From Hyposmocoma kahamanoa (taxonomy: Eukaryota; Arthropoda; Insecta; Lepidoptera; Cosmopterigidae), in NCBI RefSeq assembly GCF_003589595.1, contig NW_020653993.1:6139230-6203229 (forward strand): 64,000 nucleotides of DNA, in the 5' to 3' direction. Numbering within the stretch: position 1 is the stretch's first letter; the number at the start of each line of letters is the position of its first letter. The translations under genes and the position numbers were made by a program. Below the pieces are notes generated by a model that made no database searches, was not told the origin of the DNA, and saw only the letters and a program-made list of their open reading frames with translations. This document shows positions 51,991 through 63,397 of the stretch, one piece after another.

Positions 51991-52059
51991 AAGGGCATTG
52001 TGGCTTAATAATAATAATAGGCAAATGTCAAATCTTGGGCAGAGAGACATAGCGATAGT

Positions 52060-52500
52060 CAAACTCAAATAATTATTGATTCCATAGGTGAAATTTTTAC
52101 ACTTGAAAACGTCATTTTTTAAGCTACTGCTCGTTCATAACGCTGGAATCCCTGAAAATAACGAGCAAGAAACTCTAGGGATTGCTCTTCTCAAGTAAAC
52201 TTAAATGCTATGGAATACACTTTGAATCATAATAGTGTGGCATCTAGACTCTTGTCGTCTTTCCAAACATCTTTATCTAACACATACTCTTCAATTTTGT
52301 AATATGAATTTTCAATTAAAATACTTTTAATGTACGTTTTAAACTTAGGAAGTGATAATTTTAATATATTCTCCGGAATGTTATTGTAAAGTTTATTGTA
52401 TACAGTTCAACGATCGTTTACCTTAGTTAAACGAAATCGCGGTAGCATGAATTTGGACTTAGTACTAAGGTTAATATTATGGATAGTAGATACTGCCACT
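52060..52500 (-). pseudogene. CR1/Jockey-type LINE C-terminus with family G 3' UTR
   Basis: Minus strand, 52500 to about 52240: peptide words SKFMLPRFRLTKVNDR, then after a stop TVYNKLYNNIPENILK, KFKTYIKSILIENSYY and EEYVLDKDVW. These fit the end of a CR1/Jockey LINE polyprotein. It is followed by an untranslated tail (GCAATCCCTAGAGTTTCTTG to about 52060) shared with the family G copies at 26612, 41075 and 60000. This copy links those orphan tails to a LINE. Confidence 0.65.
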
Positions 52501-52531
52501 TAAAAATTCAAAATTTTTAGTCTAAAATAGA

Positions 52532-52827
52532 TTTTTTTTACGATACTACGTAATGGAACGAACAAGTCTGGTGGCAAGCAACACGCCTGTCAGTGACAGT
52601 TGCAGTGCCACTCAGAGCTTTAAATCGCAAATATCTGAGAGGCACTGCCAATGCGCCCGTCACTAAGAGACAAGTCGTCAAGTCCCATGTGGCTGTAATT
52701 TCACAAGCACCCTTATCCTTCAAAACCGAAATGCAGTAATGTTCACATTACAGCGCTTGGCGGCAGAAATAGGCAAGGTGGCAGTACTTTCCTGGACGAA
52801 CTCTTTCACAAGGAGCACTGTTGCTAC
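52532..52827 (-). repeat. Family A SINE-like repeat, near full length
   Basis: Complete from TTTTTTACGATACTACG to CAAGGAGCACTGTTGC. About 12 bp (the GCGCCTG side) is lost after AACAAGTC. Confidence 0.8.
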
Positions 52828-53092
52828 GGAAAGATATCCAAATAGATATCCAAAATAATAATAATACCAGGTTCATTTTCGTCGTCTTTATCAGTCTATC
52901 TTCCTTATATGTGCTTGTATTCCACCTTTCCTTGATCTTTTTACTTTTCCTTTGCTACTGCCGTATTAACATAAATCCATTGAGCATATATAAAAATTGG
53001 ATTTGTGGAGGTTGCCACGCGTGAGTGGTTTGTGTGTTTTGCTCCAATTTGGTACTCAATTTATGTTTACCCTTCATACTTTGATCTACATA

Positions 53093-53126
53093 ACTTGCTA
53101 ACATCGTTACGAGGTGAGAGACCATT
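53093..53126. repeat. Inverted-repeat arm, partner at 53547-53583
   Basis: ACTTGCTAACATCGTTACGA and GGTGAGAGACCATT pair inversely with TGGTCTCTCACC and GTAACGCTGTTAGCAAGT at 53551-53583, with few mismatches. The 420-bp interval contains a family A copy at 53268, so the SINE may have inserted between the arms of an older foldback element. Confidence 0.55.
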
Positions 53127-53267
53127 TTATTACAATATAATAGAATTTTCTATATCAAACATTAAGAACCATAATAGTGTTATTAATACATGAATAAGAT
53201 TACAAAATAATAAAAACTGGACCTAATTGGCTGCGCTATTATTTATTATTTCAGTTTTCTCTATATT

Positions 53268-53407
53268 ATATATGATACCAAGTGACGGGACGAACAAGTC
53301 GTGCGCCTGACGATAAGCGACACACCTGTCCGTAGCAGTTGCAGTGCCACTCAGAGTACATAAGTTGACAAGTCCCATATGCTTGTGATTTTACCAGCAC
53401 CCTTTGT
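53268..53407 (-). repeat. Family A SINE-like repeat, internal deletion
   Basis: Tail well preserved (ACCAAGTGACGGGACGAAC; AAGTCGTGCGCCTGACG), then a jump from CACTCAGAG to TACATAAGTTGACAAG; stops at CCAGCACCCTTTG. Confidence 0.75.
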
Positions 53408-53864
53408 AAGCCCGTACCCTCGCCTTTGTACGCTAACATTACAATGTTTGTTAAAATTTGTTTTGTGGTACAATAAAGTATTTGCTTTCTACTTACCGAT
53501 GTTATTTTGAAATTATTTATTTCTTATCGTATTTTTGAAGCAGTAGAATAGTGGTCTCTCACCTGGTAACGCTGTTAGCAAGTTGTGAAAGTAATGCACT
53601 TATATAACAAGTATATAAACATGACTTACTTTCTATGTCTGCGACCGTGGTATCCAATTCAACTAGGAATAAGGCAGTAATTACTCAAACAACATAAATT
53701 TGTTATTACCATTGTCATGCCATTTGTATGCTAAAAGTTTTCCGACATTAGCAAACTTACTGCTTGTAAAATCGATACGGTACTTGAAAGTATTTTAATC
53801 TATTCTGCACCGCTACAACGGTGTACGTCTTATACACGCTCCGTCGGGTTAACAAGTTGTATAA

Positions 53865-53939
53865 ATAGAAAGGATAACCAGATCAACTATTATTAGGTGT
53901 GTCCCACAGGGAGGCATCCTTGACCCATTTTTATACAAC
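53865..53939 (+). pseudogene. LINE reverse transcriptase fragment
   Basis: A 25-codon frame reading IERITRSTIIRCVPQGGILD then PFLYN, followed by a stop. VPQG-xL-PFLYN is the conserved motif between the finger and palm of non-LTR reverse transcriptases, just upstream of the catalytic YxDD. Nothing else of the element is readable. Confidence 0.6.
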
Positions 53940-54167
53940 TAACACTATAGCAAAGTAATTAGAGAATTAATATCTTGCACGAAAAACTATGTCATAGTCA
54001 CTTTATTGAATAAAGGTATAGTGATATGACATGCGATCTTAGCTTATATACCGAAGTATACATCACACACCAATTACAAAGGTTTCAAGGCAATGTAACA
54101 AATGTACTTTGTTCACACATAAAAACATTGTGATCATAAACACCAAACTTTCCTTTAATGTTTTTAT

Positions 54168-54400
54168 TATACTAAGTACGACAGACGAAAAAGTGGTGCG
54201 CCTGGCGGTAAGTGACACGCCTGTTCGTAACAGTCACTGTGCCGCTCAGAACTTTAAAATGCAAAGGTCAAAGGAGCACTGCCATTGCGCCCGTCACCCT
54301 GAGCCATAACTTTATAAATCCCATCTGCCTGCAATTTCACCAGCACCTTTACTCTTCCAAACTTATGAACGGTAATGCTCACATAACTGCTAAAACTGAG
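54168..54400 (-). repeat. Family A SINE-like repeat, head lost
   Basis: From ACTAAGTACGACAGACG to AATGCTCACATAACTGC. The sequence is clearly recognisable but more diverged than neighbours, and the GGAAGTACTGCC head is absent. Confidence 0.7.
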
Positions 54401-54716
54401 GAAAAAGCACGAACAAACAACACGATAAATTATACATACATATGTACAACCAGTGAGCATAAGTATAATATCTTTGGGCCCTACGATTTATAACGGTTTA
54501 CTCTGGGCTCTGTATGAAGATGACGAAGTTCCGGATTCAATTTGAAAAATGAATTTTTCGAAATTGTTTCTGATCTTTGTATTCAGGTAAGTGCCTCTGA
54601 CAATTCACGCCCATTTTCTGGAGAGGCAAAGACCACAGTCTTCCACTTGTTACAATTACAGACACACACCTATCGTTCCACCAACACTCATCAATGATCT
54701 CATACACGCTATAATT

Positions 54717-55010
54717 ATTTTTTTTTTTGCAATGCCAAGTAATGAGACGAACAAGTCGTGCGCCTGGTGGTAAGCGACACGCTATCCATAACAGTTGCAG
54801 TAACACTCAGAGATTTAAATCGCAATGATCTTAGGGACACTGCCACCGCGCCCATTACCCTGAGATATAAGTTGATAAGTCCCGTGTGCCTGTAACTTCA
54901 CCAGCACCCTTACCCTTCTAAACCGGAACGCAATAATACACATATTACTTATTGGCGGCAGAAATAGATAAGGTGGCAGCAGTACCCGAACGACACACGA
55001 ACTCTAATGC
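54717..55010 (-). repeat. Family A SINE-like repeat, near full length
   Basis: TTTTTTGCAATGCCAAG, AGTCGTGCGCCTGGTGG, GCCTGTAACTTCACCAGC and TAGATAAGGTGGCAGC. The head is degraded after CCCGAACGACACACG. Confidence 0.78.
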
Positions 55011-55604
55011 TAAAAATGTATGTACAGTTTAAATGTATGATGTTGTTGTTGCGTAATAAACGTTTTTTTTTGTATAATCCTATAGAAAAACGGTATCCAC
55101 CAGCACCGGGTCGTTTAGCACGTAGAATCCAACTAATGCAGAGTGGAGACCATTTTGAATCTTTATGTTTAGACGATAAGCTTTGTTTTATATTAAGCAT
55201 GATGTTGGGTGATATTATAGATGTTCATTCTGTTTCTATAGAATACCAGCATAAGGTTGTTTTGCAGGACCATAAAATACGTAACTATATATTTTTAATA
55301 ACTTTTATAGAGATCGATAAATGTTGAGTGGCGGCCATTTTGTATTTCTTAGTGTTTAGGTTAAGTTTTATTTTGTATTACGTAAGCAATTTCTACGAAA
55401 ATGAAACAATACTAAATAATCCCTTTGTTTTAGAGCAGCATTAACAGTCTACCACTCTGACAGTTGATCATTTCGCGTCCGAAGTTGCTGTCAAAGTTTT
55501 AAAACTCAAAGAATTGCCACGAGTAACATTTAGATAGATAATCGGAGTTAATATTAGGTTAGGTTAGTTAGTAGTTAAGTGACTGCAAACTTTGTTGAAC
55601 CATT
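55011..55604. other. Unassigned interval
   Basis: A 106-codon plus-strand frame (55007-55327) overlaps the end of family A. It shows PIEKRYPPAPGRLARRIQL but no motif I recognise, and I do not call it a gene. Confidence 0.35.
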
Positions 55605-55800
55605 TTTTTATGACAACAATTGACGGAGCGAACAGGTCGAGCGCTTGGTGTTAAGCGACACGCCTGTCCATAGCAGTAGCAGTGCCACTCAGAGCTTTAA
55701 ATTGCAAAGATCTGAGGGACACTGCCATAGCGTTCGTCACCCTGAGACATGAGTTGACAAGTCTTATGTGGCTATAAATTCACCCTTACCCTTCAAGTCC
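55605..55800 (-). repeat. Family A SINE-like repeat, tail part of a disrupted copy
   Basis: From TTTTATGACAACAATTGACG to TTCACCCTTACCCTTCAAG. The head (GATGAACTCTTTCACAAGG, GCTCTACCGC) is found at 56200-56237, on the far side of a family I element, with about 75 bp of the SINE missing. Confidence 0.7.
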
Positions 55801-55830
55801 TCTGATGAAAAATCTCAAACAGACATAAGA

Positions 55831-56196
55831 CTGCAGTACTAATTAATATGTTTTAGTTTATTCTAATTTCTATTAATAATTAATAATAAATTAAACTTAA
55901 TAAAGAATTCATTCAATAAAATAATTTGTAAAACTTAATGTAGCGTAAATTGGAATGTTTTCTTTGTAAAATTAAAAATAAGGTATTTAATTAATAACTA
56001 TTGTAACTATAGTGAAAAAATAGGGTGGTTTGCATTAATATTACACATAACTGGTTGAAGACTGTACCGCCTCAGTCAACCGTGACCATGGGACCCGTAA
56101 AGGGCCCGAAACGTCGCATCGGTTTGTTTGAAAAAACAAATATACGCGATTTTAATCCGGAAAAATAGAATTTAATTTTAATTAAAATTCATTTCC
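55831..56196 (+). mobile_element. Family I element, long copy inside family A
   Basis: ATAAGACTGCAGTACTAATT, an AT-rich body, then CAGTCAACCGTGACCATGGG, CCCGTAAAGGGCCCGAAACG and AAACAAATATACGCGATT, ending near TTTCATTTCCTA. It is the inverse of 42003-42366. The central box has an inserted CAT (GTCGCATCGG). Confidence 0.68.
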
Positions 56197-56654
56197 TATG
56201 GATGAACTCTTTCACAAGGAGCTCTACCGCTACTGTACAATTTTTCGAATATGTCGTATAATATGTGTATGGCGGTATGTGGTGTCGTAGCTTCTAAATG
56301 GTTGGAGTGATCAAAGCATTTTCTTTATTTGAAGACCAAATGTATTGAAAAATTAAACTTTTGTCGATTATATATACATAAAACTTAGGGAGGCCATCTT
56401 GTTTTTGTTATTTGGTTAAAAATGCAGTCTATAAAATGGCCAATATCTATTCTGAAGTGATGTCACGGAAGCTTACAACTTCGCGCTGAAACTTTGGGCA
56501 CTTGTTTCAGCACTTTCAGTGAAAACAAAATTCAACGACAATTTATTTATAACGCAAGTCACAACAATACAAGTTCCATTAGGTAAGTACTTATTGCTAT
56601 GACACCCTGTATGACATTTACTTGCAACTTCTTTGTTTACTTTCACGGTTATTA

Positions 56655-56826
56655 ATAACTTATCGAATTCTTAGGTTTTCGCGATTGTTACACGTAGGAA
56701 ATGAAACTATTTTTCCGGATTTCAACATCACAGTCAACCGTAACCATGGGACCTATATATCGTTGGTTTGTTTGAAAAAACAAATACACGCGATTTAAGT
56801 CCGGGAAAATGGTTTCATTTCCTATT
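56655..56826. mobile_element. Family I terminal palindrome
   Basis: Arms TAGGAAATGAAACTATTTTT at 56695 and its inverse ending 56824 (with GGGAAAATGG). The centre has CAGTCAACCGTAACCATGGG and GGTTTGTTTGAAAAAAC, but the GTCCGAAACG box is deleted. It starts with TTCTTAGGTTTTCGCGATTG as at 5352. Confidence 0.62.
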
Positions 56827-57520
56827 ATTAATAACATTTATTTATTTATTTATACATTTTAGGAAAATTCACGGACAGATAATACAATTATATTGTACTT
56901 AAATATGATTAATCCAATGCTATTTACAAATTTCCAACAACATAACACATATATATTTTATTATTATTTTTTATAAAATACAATAACAAAACGAAGCACG
57001 CTGTTAATTAATTAATTGATTTATATTTGTGTCTTCCTGACGAAGCCTGCGTTGCGGATTGATATAATTAAGTAATTAATTTAGTTTTTAAATGTTAACA
57101 TTTTAATTAGTTAAATTATACCTCTTTCAAATATTCAATATTAAATAACAAGTGACTATATTAAAATATTGCTAATAAGCTTGTACCACAGCTTAACAAG
57201 TATACATTAATTTGTATAGGATGTCCGTTAGATCAGATAAGGGAAAAGTTAATGTCGTATAAGAAACTCAAAATTAAGAGCGTTCAACAGAGACTGTTGT
57301 TGATTAATCCAAGGACGAAAACCTAGCTCTGAAATAGAAAGAAGAAGTAGCAGAGACCAGAGAAGTTGTTGAGGATTATTTTAAAATTAAAGCCGATTTT
57401 CACTGTTAACTCTTAGTCATTTTTTTGTTATTCTCAAATGGACAGTCAAATTTAAAAATGGAAGTATAACTTTGAAACAATGGCTAAAAAATATGGATAC
57501 AGCGAAGAATCGAACACAAG
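56827..57520. other. Unassigned AT-rich interval
   Basis: No recognised gene or repeat. Confidence 0.4.
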
Positions 57521-57602
57521 GTCTACCACCTCTCCTATTTCTGCCGTCAGGCAGTATTATGTCTCCAGGTTACGGACGCAGTACCAGTGCACCTCAGACT
57601 GC
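57521..57602 (+). repeat. Family A SINE-like repeat, fragment
   Basis: CTACCACCTCTCCTATTTCTG, CCGTCAGGCAGTATTATG and CGGACGCAGTACCAGTGC, with a deletion between the GCAGTAATG and GTGACGG blocks. Confidence 0.5.
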
Positions 57603-58034
57603 ACAAATACAAGCACCTTAGCAAAAACATCGATTAAAATACACAAATCTAAAACGTTCACAAATAAAACCAACAACACATATTTCAATATGTTCATTAT
57701 TTCACTTTTTAATTTATAGATAATTTTGAAACAACGTGTACTCACAATCAGACTTACCAGTAAGTACCCGAGCTTTGGTCCCACCTTTCATTAGTAGCAT
57801 GAGCTTTTCATTAAATATGTAGAGCTTTGCCCGTACCATTTAACGTGACATGTGTATAAACTCATTTCATGGGGGAAATGAAATACAATATTGTCATACA
57901 ATTCCCAAACTGATAAATGATTTCTCACTATAATAAATGACAACTGGCAATTTATGAATTCAGGATTAGAATCGAACCTCTGGCGTACTAGACTTTCGAT
58001 ACTAGAAATTTTACTAGTACGACTCGCGTGGGAG

Positions 58035-58544
58035 CATCGAGTATATAACCAGAAATAGAGAGGAAATGTCATTTAATTTGTTTAAAAACTATTCTGCCAA
58101 ATCATCATGGTGACAACTGCGCTCCGATTGGCCAGCCTGAATTCGAAACAATTGACGGGTGTCGTCAATTGTTTCACTTCAAATCGACCCGTTTAACTTA
58201 GCTTTGCTGTAATGGACGAAAATTGAAAAATTACATATTTAATATTTAATTACTGATGAAATGTGATTCCGTTTGTTTTGTAATTAGTTGTTTCGCTGTT
58301 TTTCCCACTCCACCGAATGGAATAGCGCTCCATAGTTAGAGATATTATCCTCATGGCATTAAATACAGAATGTTTTTGAAATATACGGAGACATACACAG
58401 GTCAGTCGTTGACGCTGTACTATTTCAGCTATCTAATTTGTGATTTCGAAACGAGAGTTCATATTTAAAAGTGATATAAGGCCCAACTGCCTGATGAGTT
58501 GCCAGGCTCTTATTTCGTTTCTATTTTTGTTTATAAACTCGATG
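58035..58544 (+). mobile_element. Family F hAT-like MITE, complete
   Basis: 510 bp from CATCGAGTATATAACCAG to ATAAACTCGATG. The flanks CGTGGGAG (58027-58034) and CGTGAGAG (58545-58552) match at 7 of 8. Compared with 30945 it has an extra TTTTGTAATTAGTTGTTTCG-type stretch and differences in the last third. No transposase. Confidence 0.8.
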
Positions 58545-59851
58545 CGTGAGAGGGACAAAAGTTTGTATCAAACCTGTTACAATCAATAACTCAGCGATTG
58601 GTCGCCGACCATGTATCAGTTTTTACTGTTAGCAGGATTTCCGTTTATGCAGAAGAACACTTAAGTACGTTAGCTTTACACGCGCGTTTGAATCGATATA
58701 AACTAAGTATGGGCGATAATTATTAAAAGTAATCGAATTATTCGATTATAAAAATAATCGAAATAATTCGATTGTTGATTTCAATTAGTTACTCCACTTC
58801 ACTTTTTGATTGTTAATCAAATATCGTAATAGTAATAGGATTCGTTGTTATTAAATTAGTAATAGGATCTATTCGATCGATCGAAAATCGAATGAAAGAT
58901 AGTGTAACTATCCTGTTGTTAATTTTTTTTGTAAAAATCGTCCATCGCTAATATAAATAACATACTGCAAAAATGGCGCCGTAAACGCACATCGTCTGCG
59001 CGTAAAAAAAAGACATGTGCATAAGTTCATATACCTATTCCACATATTTATATTCCTTTTTTAAAAGTATTGTATAAGACATGAATAATATAGTATTTTT
59101 TAGACTTTCAAATTTTTATCTATTATTCGGAAAAGAAACAATTAAAAGTATGTAAAATAAAAAAATAAAATAAAAATATAATGTTTCTTTATTTAGGTAT
59201 ACACCCATTCATTCATAAGTTGAACATTACATTACAATTAAATTGAATTTTATTAACGGATTATTAGTATTAATCAAGTAAGTAATTAGAAATTAAATTA
59301 AATTGAATTTACATTACAAATAGTAACAGTGTAATTTATTTATTTGTATTTTAAAGATATCTCTTTTCTATTACGGCCAAAAAATCATCTACTCTATTTA
59401 CGTTCACGGCAAACATGCCAGTAAAATTAAGCTAATAAATTAAGTTATTGTCTTCAAAATGCATACACTCGCCAACTAAAATATGGTAAAACTACTAAAG
59501 TGTAGTTAGAATGTGACTTTACAATGAGACAAACGTGGTAAAAGACAAAAGTTGCGAGCAAATCGAGCAGCCACTGACGCTGCCAAACGTACAGAGTCTA
59601 GAGTCGGCCAATGAACTCATCGTGAATAACGTATTAAATTGCTCGTAACTGAATTAACTTGTCCACATTGTGATAGTTCGTTGAAAGCATATGTTAATTG
59701 TAAATACAATAAGACTCCGCTTTTTAAAATTAAAAAACTACAAGAATTACATTGACAACTGATCTGTCTGTAATATGGTATTTTGCATGGAATTTGCATC
59801 AAGTACACTGTAGCAAGAGTCGACGCGCATTGAGGGAGCATTCGGGGATTC
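58545..59851. other. Unassigned AT-rich interval
   Basis: 58720-58920 repeats TCGAT/ATCGAA words around ATAATCGAATTATTCG. 59100-59340 is low-complexity AATTAAATTGAATTT. No gene. Confidence 0.45.
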
Positions 59852-59932
59852 ATTTTTTTATGACACTAAGTGACGGAACGTACGAGTCGTGGGCCTAGTG
59901 GCAAGCGACACGCCTGTCCGTAACACGGTGGA
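59852..59932 (-). repeat. Family A SINE-like repeat, tail fragment
   Basis: TTTATGACACTAAGTGACGG, ACGAGTCGTGGGCC and AAGCGACACGCCTGTCC; the copy ends at GTAACACGG. Confidence 0.65.
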
Positions 59933-59999
59933 TTGTACAACGTACTTTCCCAATGACAAACGACGCGGTTCTACAACCTGTCGTGTGTGATGTACAAAT

Positions 60000-60130
60000 G
60001 CCTTTATTTCGTAGGTAAATAAATTGCATTTGAAATTTATTTATCATTTACATTGATTCAGCTCTATTCATTCAACTCCTGAGAAGAATGAATAGACAAT
60101 TATTTTGCTCTATGTAAATAGGTTACAGGT
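60000..60130 (-). repeat. Family G LINE 3' UTR copy
   Basis: GCCTTTATTTCGTAGG, AAATTGCATTTGAAATTTA and TCAACTCCTGAGAAGAATGA, diverged. The RTE relic and a family L segment follow. Confidence 0.5.
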
Positions 60131-60204
60131 TAGGTTATAGGCTAGGATACGTTCGATCGCATTTATCACTTATATTATTTATTTAACAATACTATCATGT
60201 CTTT

Positions 60205-60605
60205 GAACAGATTTTGTCAGAAACGTGGTCCCTCACTATGGGCCTTATAAGAAGGCTCAAGGTCACTCAGCGGGCAATGGAGAGAGCTGTGCTTAGTAAT
60301 TCCCTACTTGATAGAATCAGAAATGGGGAAATCCGTAGAAGAACTAAGGTAACCGACATAGCTCGAAGAATTGCTCAGCTGATGTGGCAGTGGGTGGGGC
60401 ACATAGCTAGGAAAACCGATGGCCGTTGGGACGGAAAGGTTCTTCAATGACGACCGCGCACCGGATGATGGTCAGTGGGCCTACTCCACACCCGGTGGAC
60501 CGAGGATCTGGTAAAGGTTGCGAGAAGCCTTGCGGGGAGATCGTTGGGGGAGACCTATGCCCAGTAGTGGGCGTCGTATGGCTGAATGATAACGAGGATC
60601 ATCAT
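60205..60605 (+). pseudogene. RTE-type LINE C-terminal relic with 3' tail
   Basis: The frame from 60214 reads SETWSLTMGLIRRLKVTQRA, MERAVLSNSLLDRIRNGEIR, then RRTKVTDIARRIAQLMWQWV and GHIARKTDGRWDGKVLQ before a TGA at 60448. The expected continuation (RWTEDLVKVARSL) follows in the next frame near 60500. It ends with GCCCAGTAGTGGGCG and GATAACGAGGATCATC, an RTE-style tail. Same clade as the relic at 6590. Reverse-transcriptase core lost. Confidence 0.8.
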
Positions 60606-60666
60606 TATCATGGACAGAAGCAAACTGAAGGAGCCTAAATATGAATAGATATCATTAACATGCTCA

Positions 60667-60795
60667 CTCGTAGAAGTTGTATAACGTATTGTATAAAGTT
60701 TCTGTTTTGAATCTCGTAAATGGCAAATTTTGAATATGAATAGGAGTCTTAATATATGTAGAAGCGCATACGTAGTCCTTTAATGCTTTTGGGAC
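60667..60795 (+). repeat. Family L repeat
   Basis: GTAGAAGTTGTATAACG, AATGGCAAATTTTGAATATG and GTAGAAGCGCATACG, in the same order as 42483. Confidence 0.5.
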
Positions 60796-60845
60796 TTAGT
60801 GGAACAATCATGGATAAGTAACTATTTTCATAAATGTACTGACAC

Positions 60846-61088
60846 GCTTGTGTAAGAATGTCTGCCATCTTACCTATTTCTGCCGCCAAGCAGTAAGGTG
60901 AGCATTACTGCGTTCCGGCTTTGAAAGACGTTACAACTTATGGCTTAGGGTTATGGGCGCACAGGCAACCCACCTCAGGTCTTTGCGATTTAAAGCTCTG
61001 TGGCACTGCAACTGTTATGGACAGGCGTATCGTTTACCATCAGGCGCACAATTTGTTCGTTCCATCACTTAGTATCATAAAAAAAAAT
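60846..61088 (+). repeat. Family A SINE-like repeat
   Basis: Head shortened (GTGTAAGAATGTCTGCC), body with a deletion after GGCTTTGAAAG, and a well-kept tail: GTTTACCATCAGGCGCAC, CACTTAGTATCATAAAAAA. Confidence 0.75.
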
Positions 61089-61654
61089 TATCTCCTGGAG
61101 ATACTCCGGAATCCATTTTAAAAATTATCCTAACAGCACGTGCATCAACACGTGATATCCACATAGATACTTTCACAATATTTATGCGGCATTATTATGT
61201 GATTCGCCTAACCTCTCATCTAGTATATAAAAAACAAAAATAAACGTAACAAAGTTTAATACCCACACTCCATATTGAAACAAATCCCTGGGTTTGGAAA
61301 ACTTCAGAAAACAATTTTTCATCATTTCATCGAAAAGCTCAATTTTAATCTCTCTCATTCTCAATTCCGAGAAACTCGAGTATTTGAACCCACAGCCTCT
61401 GCTTGAGAGGCGGTAGGCTGAGCCATTAGGTTACCAGGGCTTTTTGTACGTAAAAAGCCATGTGGCCAACATAATAACAAGGCAAGCTTCAGAAACAAAG
61501 GCTGCTATACGTATCCTGTACTTGTCGCTTACTAACTCCCTAAGGACGAGATGGCGTTAGGGTTGTCGAAAAGATTTTTTTGTTGCACACAGAGTCAATA
61601 GACAGAACTTCCAATTTCAATAGAATTGTCGTTGATTCTTTTCGTTGCAATATA
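61089..61654. other. Unassigned, with a tRNA-like fragment
   Basis: 61366-61440 (minus) has GTATTTGAACCCACAGCC and GAGGCGGTAGGCTGAGCC, tRNA-like without paired ends. No gene. Confidence 0.4.
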
Positions 61655-61919
61655 GCACTGTTCAATAATGTAGCCCTCAAAAGTTTTATTGAAATCGGTT
61701 ACCGGAAAGTGCGCGAAACCGGATTCATCCCCTAATTTGCCACCCTTAAAGGAATATTTTCTTAAAATTTAAATGGGACTTATAATTGAGTACCTTTTAC
61801 TTTTACTTTTTCCAACAAAAAATAATCAACAAAATCTGTTCACAAAAAGAGTAATCGTATAACAATAAAAAAAATACAATCGAATTGACAACCTCCTCTT
61901 TTTTTGAAGTCGGTTAAAA
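61655..61919 (-). repeat. Family D repeat, right half
   Basis: TGAAATCGGTTACCGGAAAG, GCGCGAAACCGGATTCATCC and terminus CCTCCTCTTTTTTTGAAG. The interior is shorter than in the 62637 copy. Confidence 0.6.
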
Positions 61920-61929
61920 TATGAAATGG

Positions 61930-62017
61930 ATCTAAATCGTGGGTACCTATATGTTTACAAAAACAAATATACGCGATTAAGGTCTGGAAAAAGAAACAGT
62001 CTCATATCCTATGTGTA
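61930..62017 (+). repeat. Family I fragment
   Basis: ACAAAAACAAATATACGCG followed by ATTAAGGTCTGGAAAAAG and CATATCCTATGTGTAATAAT, a diverged right arm and flank of the palindromic family. Confidence 0.45.
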
Positions 62018-62636
62018 ATAATCACGTAATATAAATAATAAGTGTTTCAAATACATACATACATACATACATTATACAATTTTCCATCGGGAAATGGGAA
62101 TGGAGTTTTCATTAAAATATTTCATTATTTCCTTCGCAATTACGTAATTAATTGTCAATTACATCATTCGTAATTAGTTACGAAATTAATGTTATTAAGG
62201 AAATATGACCTAAAATTCGTGTCATGTTTTCTTTTTTATTAGTCAAAAAGACTCAATATCTCGTAATAATATGTAATTTTTTATGGCCTTTAACCCATAT
62301 ACGATTTTTCCTAAATTATGTATCGTTTTTGAGTAAGTATGTGGCAATAAAAAGTAACTATTATATTTAATATGCACTATATACAGAAGATAAGAAAATA
62401 AATTAAATTTTCTTTCTTAAAGTCTTCTAATAATAGGAGAAAATGTGGTCGAAAACTGCGTCCTGTGGCCATAATTCCCATTTGGATAACTAAATATAGT
62501 CTTCAGTGGAAGTAGAATCAACGTCCTGGTCGCCGAAGGCTTAAGTCAGCTTTTTAAAAAAAACATACACAATTACAAAGGAAAGGTTACAAAGGAAACA
62601 GAATTTTATTTATATGAACAACAAAAAAAATTGATC
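62018..62636. other. Unassigned AT-rich interval
   Basis: Apart from the short (CATA)n run nothing is recognised. Confidence 0.4.
62051..62073. repeat. (CATA)n microsatellite
   Basis: About five CATA units. Confidence 0.85.
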
Positions 62637-63105
62637 TTTTTAAACGACTTCAAAAAAAGGAGGAGATTCTCAATTCGACCGTATGTTTTTTTTTTGTATG
62701 TATGTTACGTGATAACTCCGGTATTTGTGCACCGAATTTCATGATTCTTTTTTGTTGGAAAGAGGGTACCTGCATAGTGGTCCCATTTAATTTTGAAGAA
62801 AATCATCCACCTCTAAGAATAGCTGCTCCCGCATGAAGATTCATTTTTATAAATAACGCCTAAATTTTATTATAAAGAGCAATTATTTTAATGGTTGATT
62901 TTACTGTTCTCCAATTCAAGGCGTTTTTCTCTCAATATACTTTGAGTAGTGAGAACCGATTTTTATTATCTCCTGTGTCAAGTTCCGTATAGTGGCGAAC
63001 GAGGGGATGAACCCGGGTTTGCGCACTTTCCGGTAACCAATTTCAAAAAAACTTGGCTGCCACGTACTTTTGAGGTCGGTTTATTTAGTACTCTGTACTG
63101 AGATT
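62637..63105 (+). repeat. Family D repeat, uninterrupted
   Basis: 469 bp, the reference copy. TTTTTAAACGACTTCAAAAA, GTTGGAAAGAGGGTACCTGC, AAATCATCCACCTCTAAGAA, GGGTTTGCGCACTTTCCGG and TTTTGAGGTCGGTTTATTTA, then GTACTCTGTACTGAGATT. It has no frame and shows where the PLE at 22616 interrupted the sister copy. Confidence 0.75.
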
Positions 63106-63397
63106 ATTTTATTTTCGTTTTATGGGTAAGTACGATCACCGGTAAACACACAGTCGCTCCGTTTTGGTAAACCCTGTATAAAATCCAGGAATCGTCATAC
63201 ACGAGAAAAATGAATTGCATACGGCTTACGAAAATTATGAAAACTATTTTGCTATATTATTTTCTGTATCCATTAATTATAAATATACTAGTAACTATAA
63301 ATGTTTTGTAAAATATCTATTCGTTTATAATATTTTTTTAATAAAAAAAAACTTTCAAATACAAATACCCTTGTACATTTCACTTGGTCTCTATTGA

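Noticed and set aside
55007..55327. 106-codon open frame as a host gene
   Set aside because: It overlaps the head of a family A repeat, has no recognisable motif and no splice or promoter context; most likely chance.
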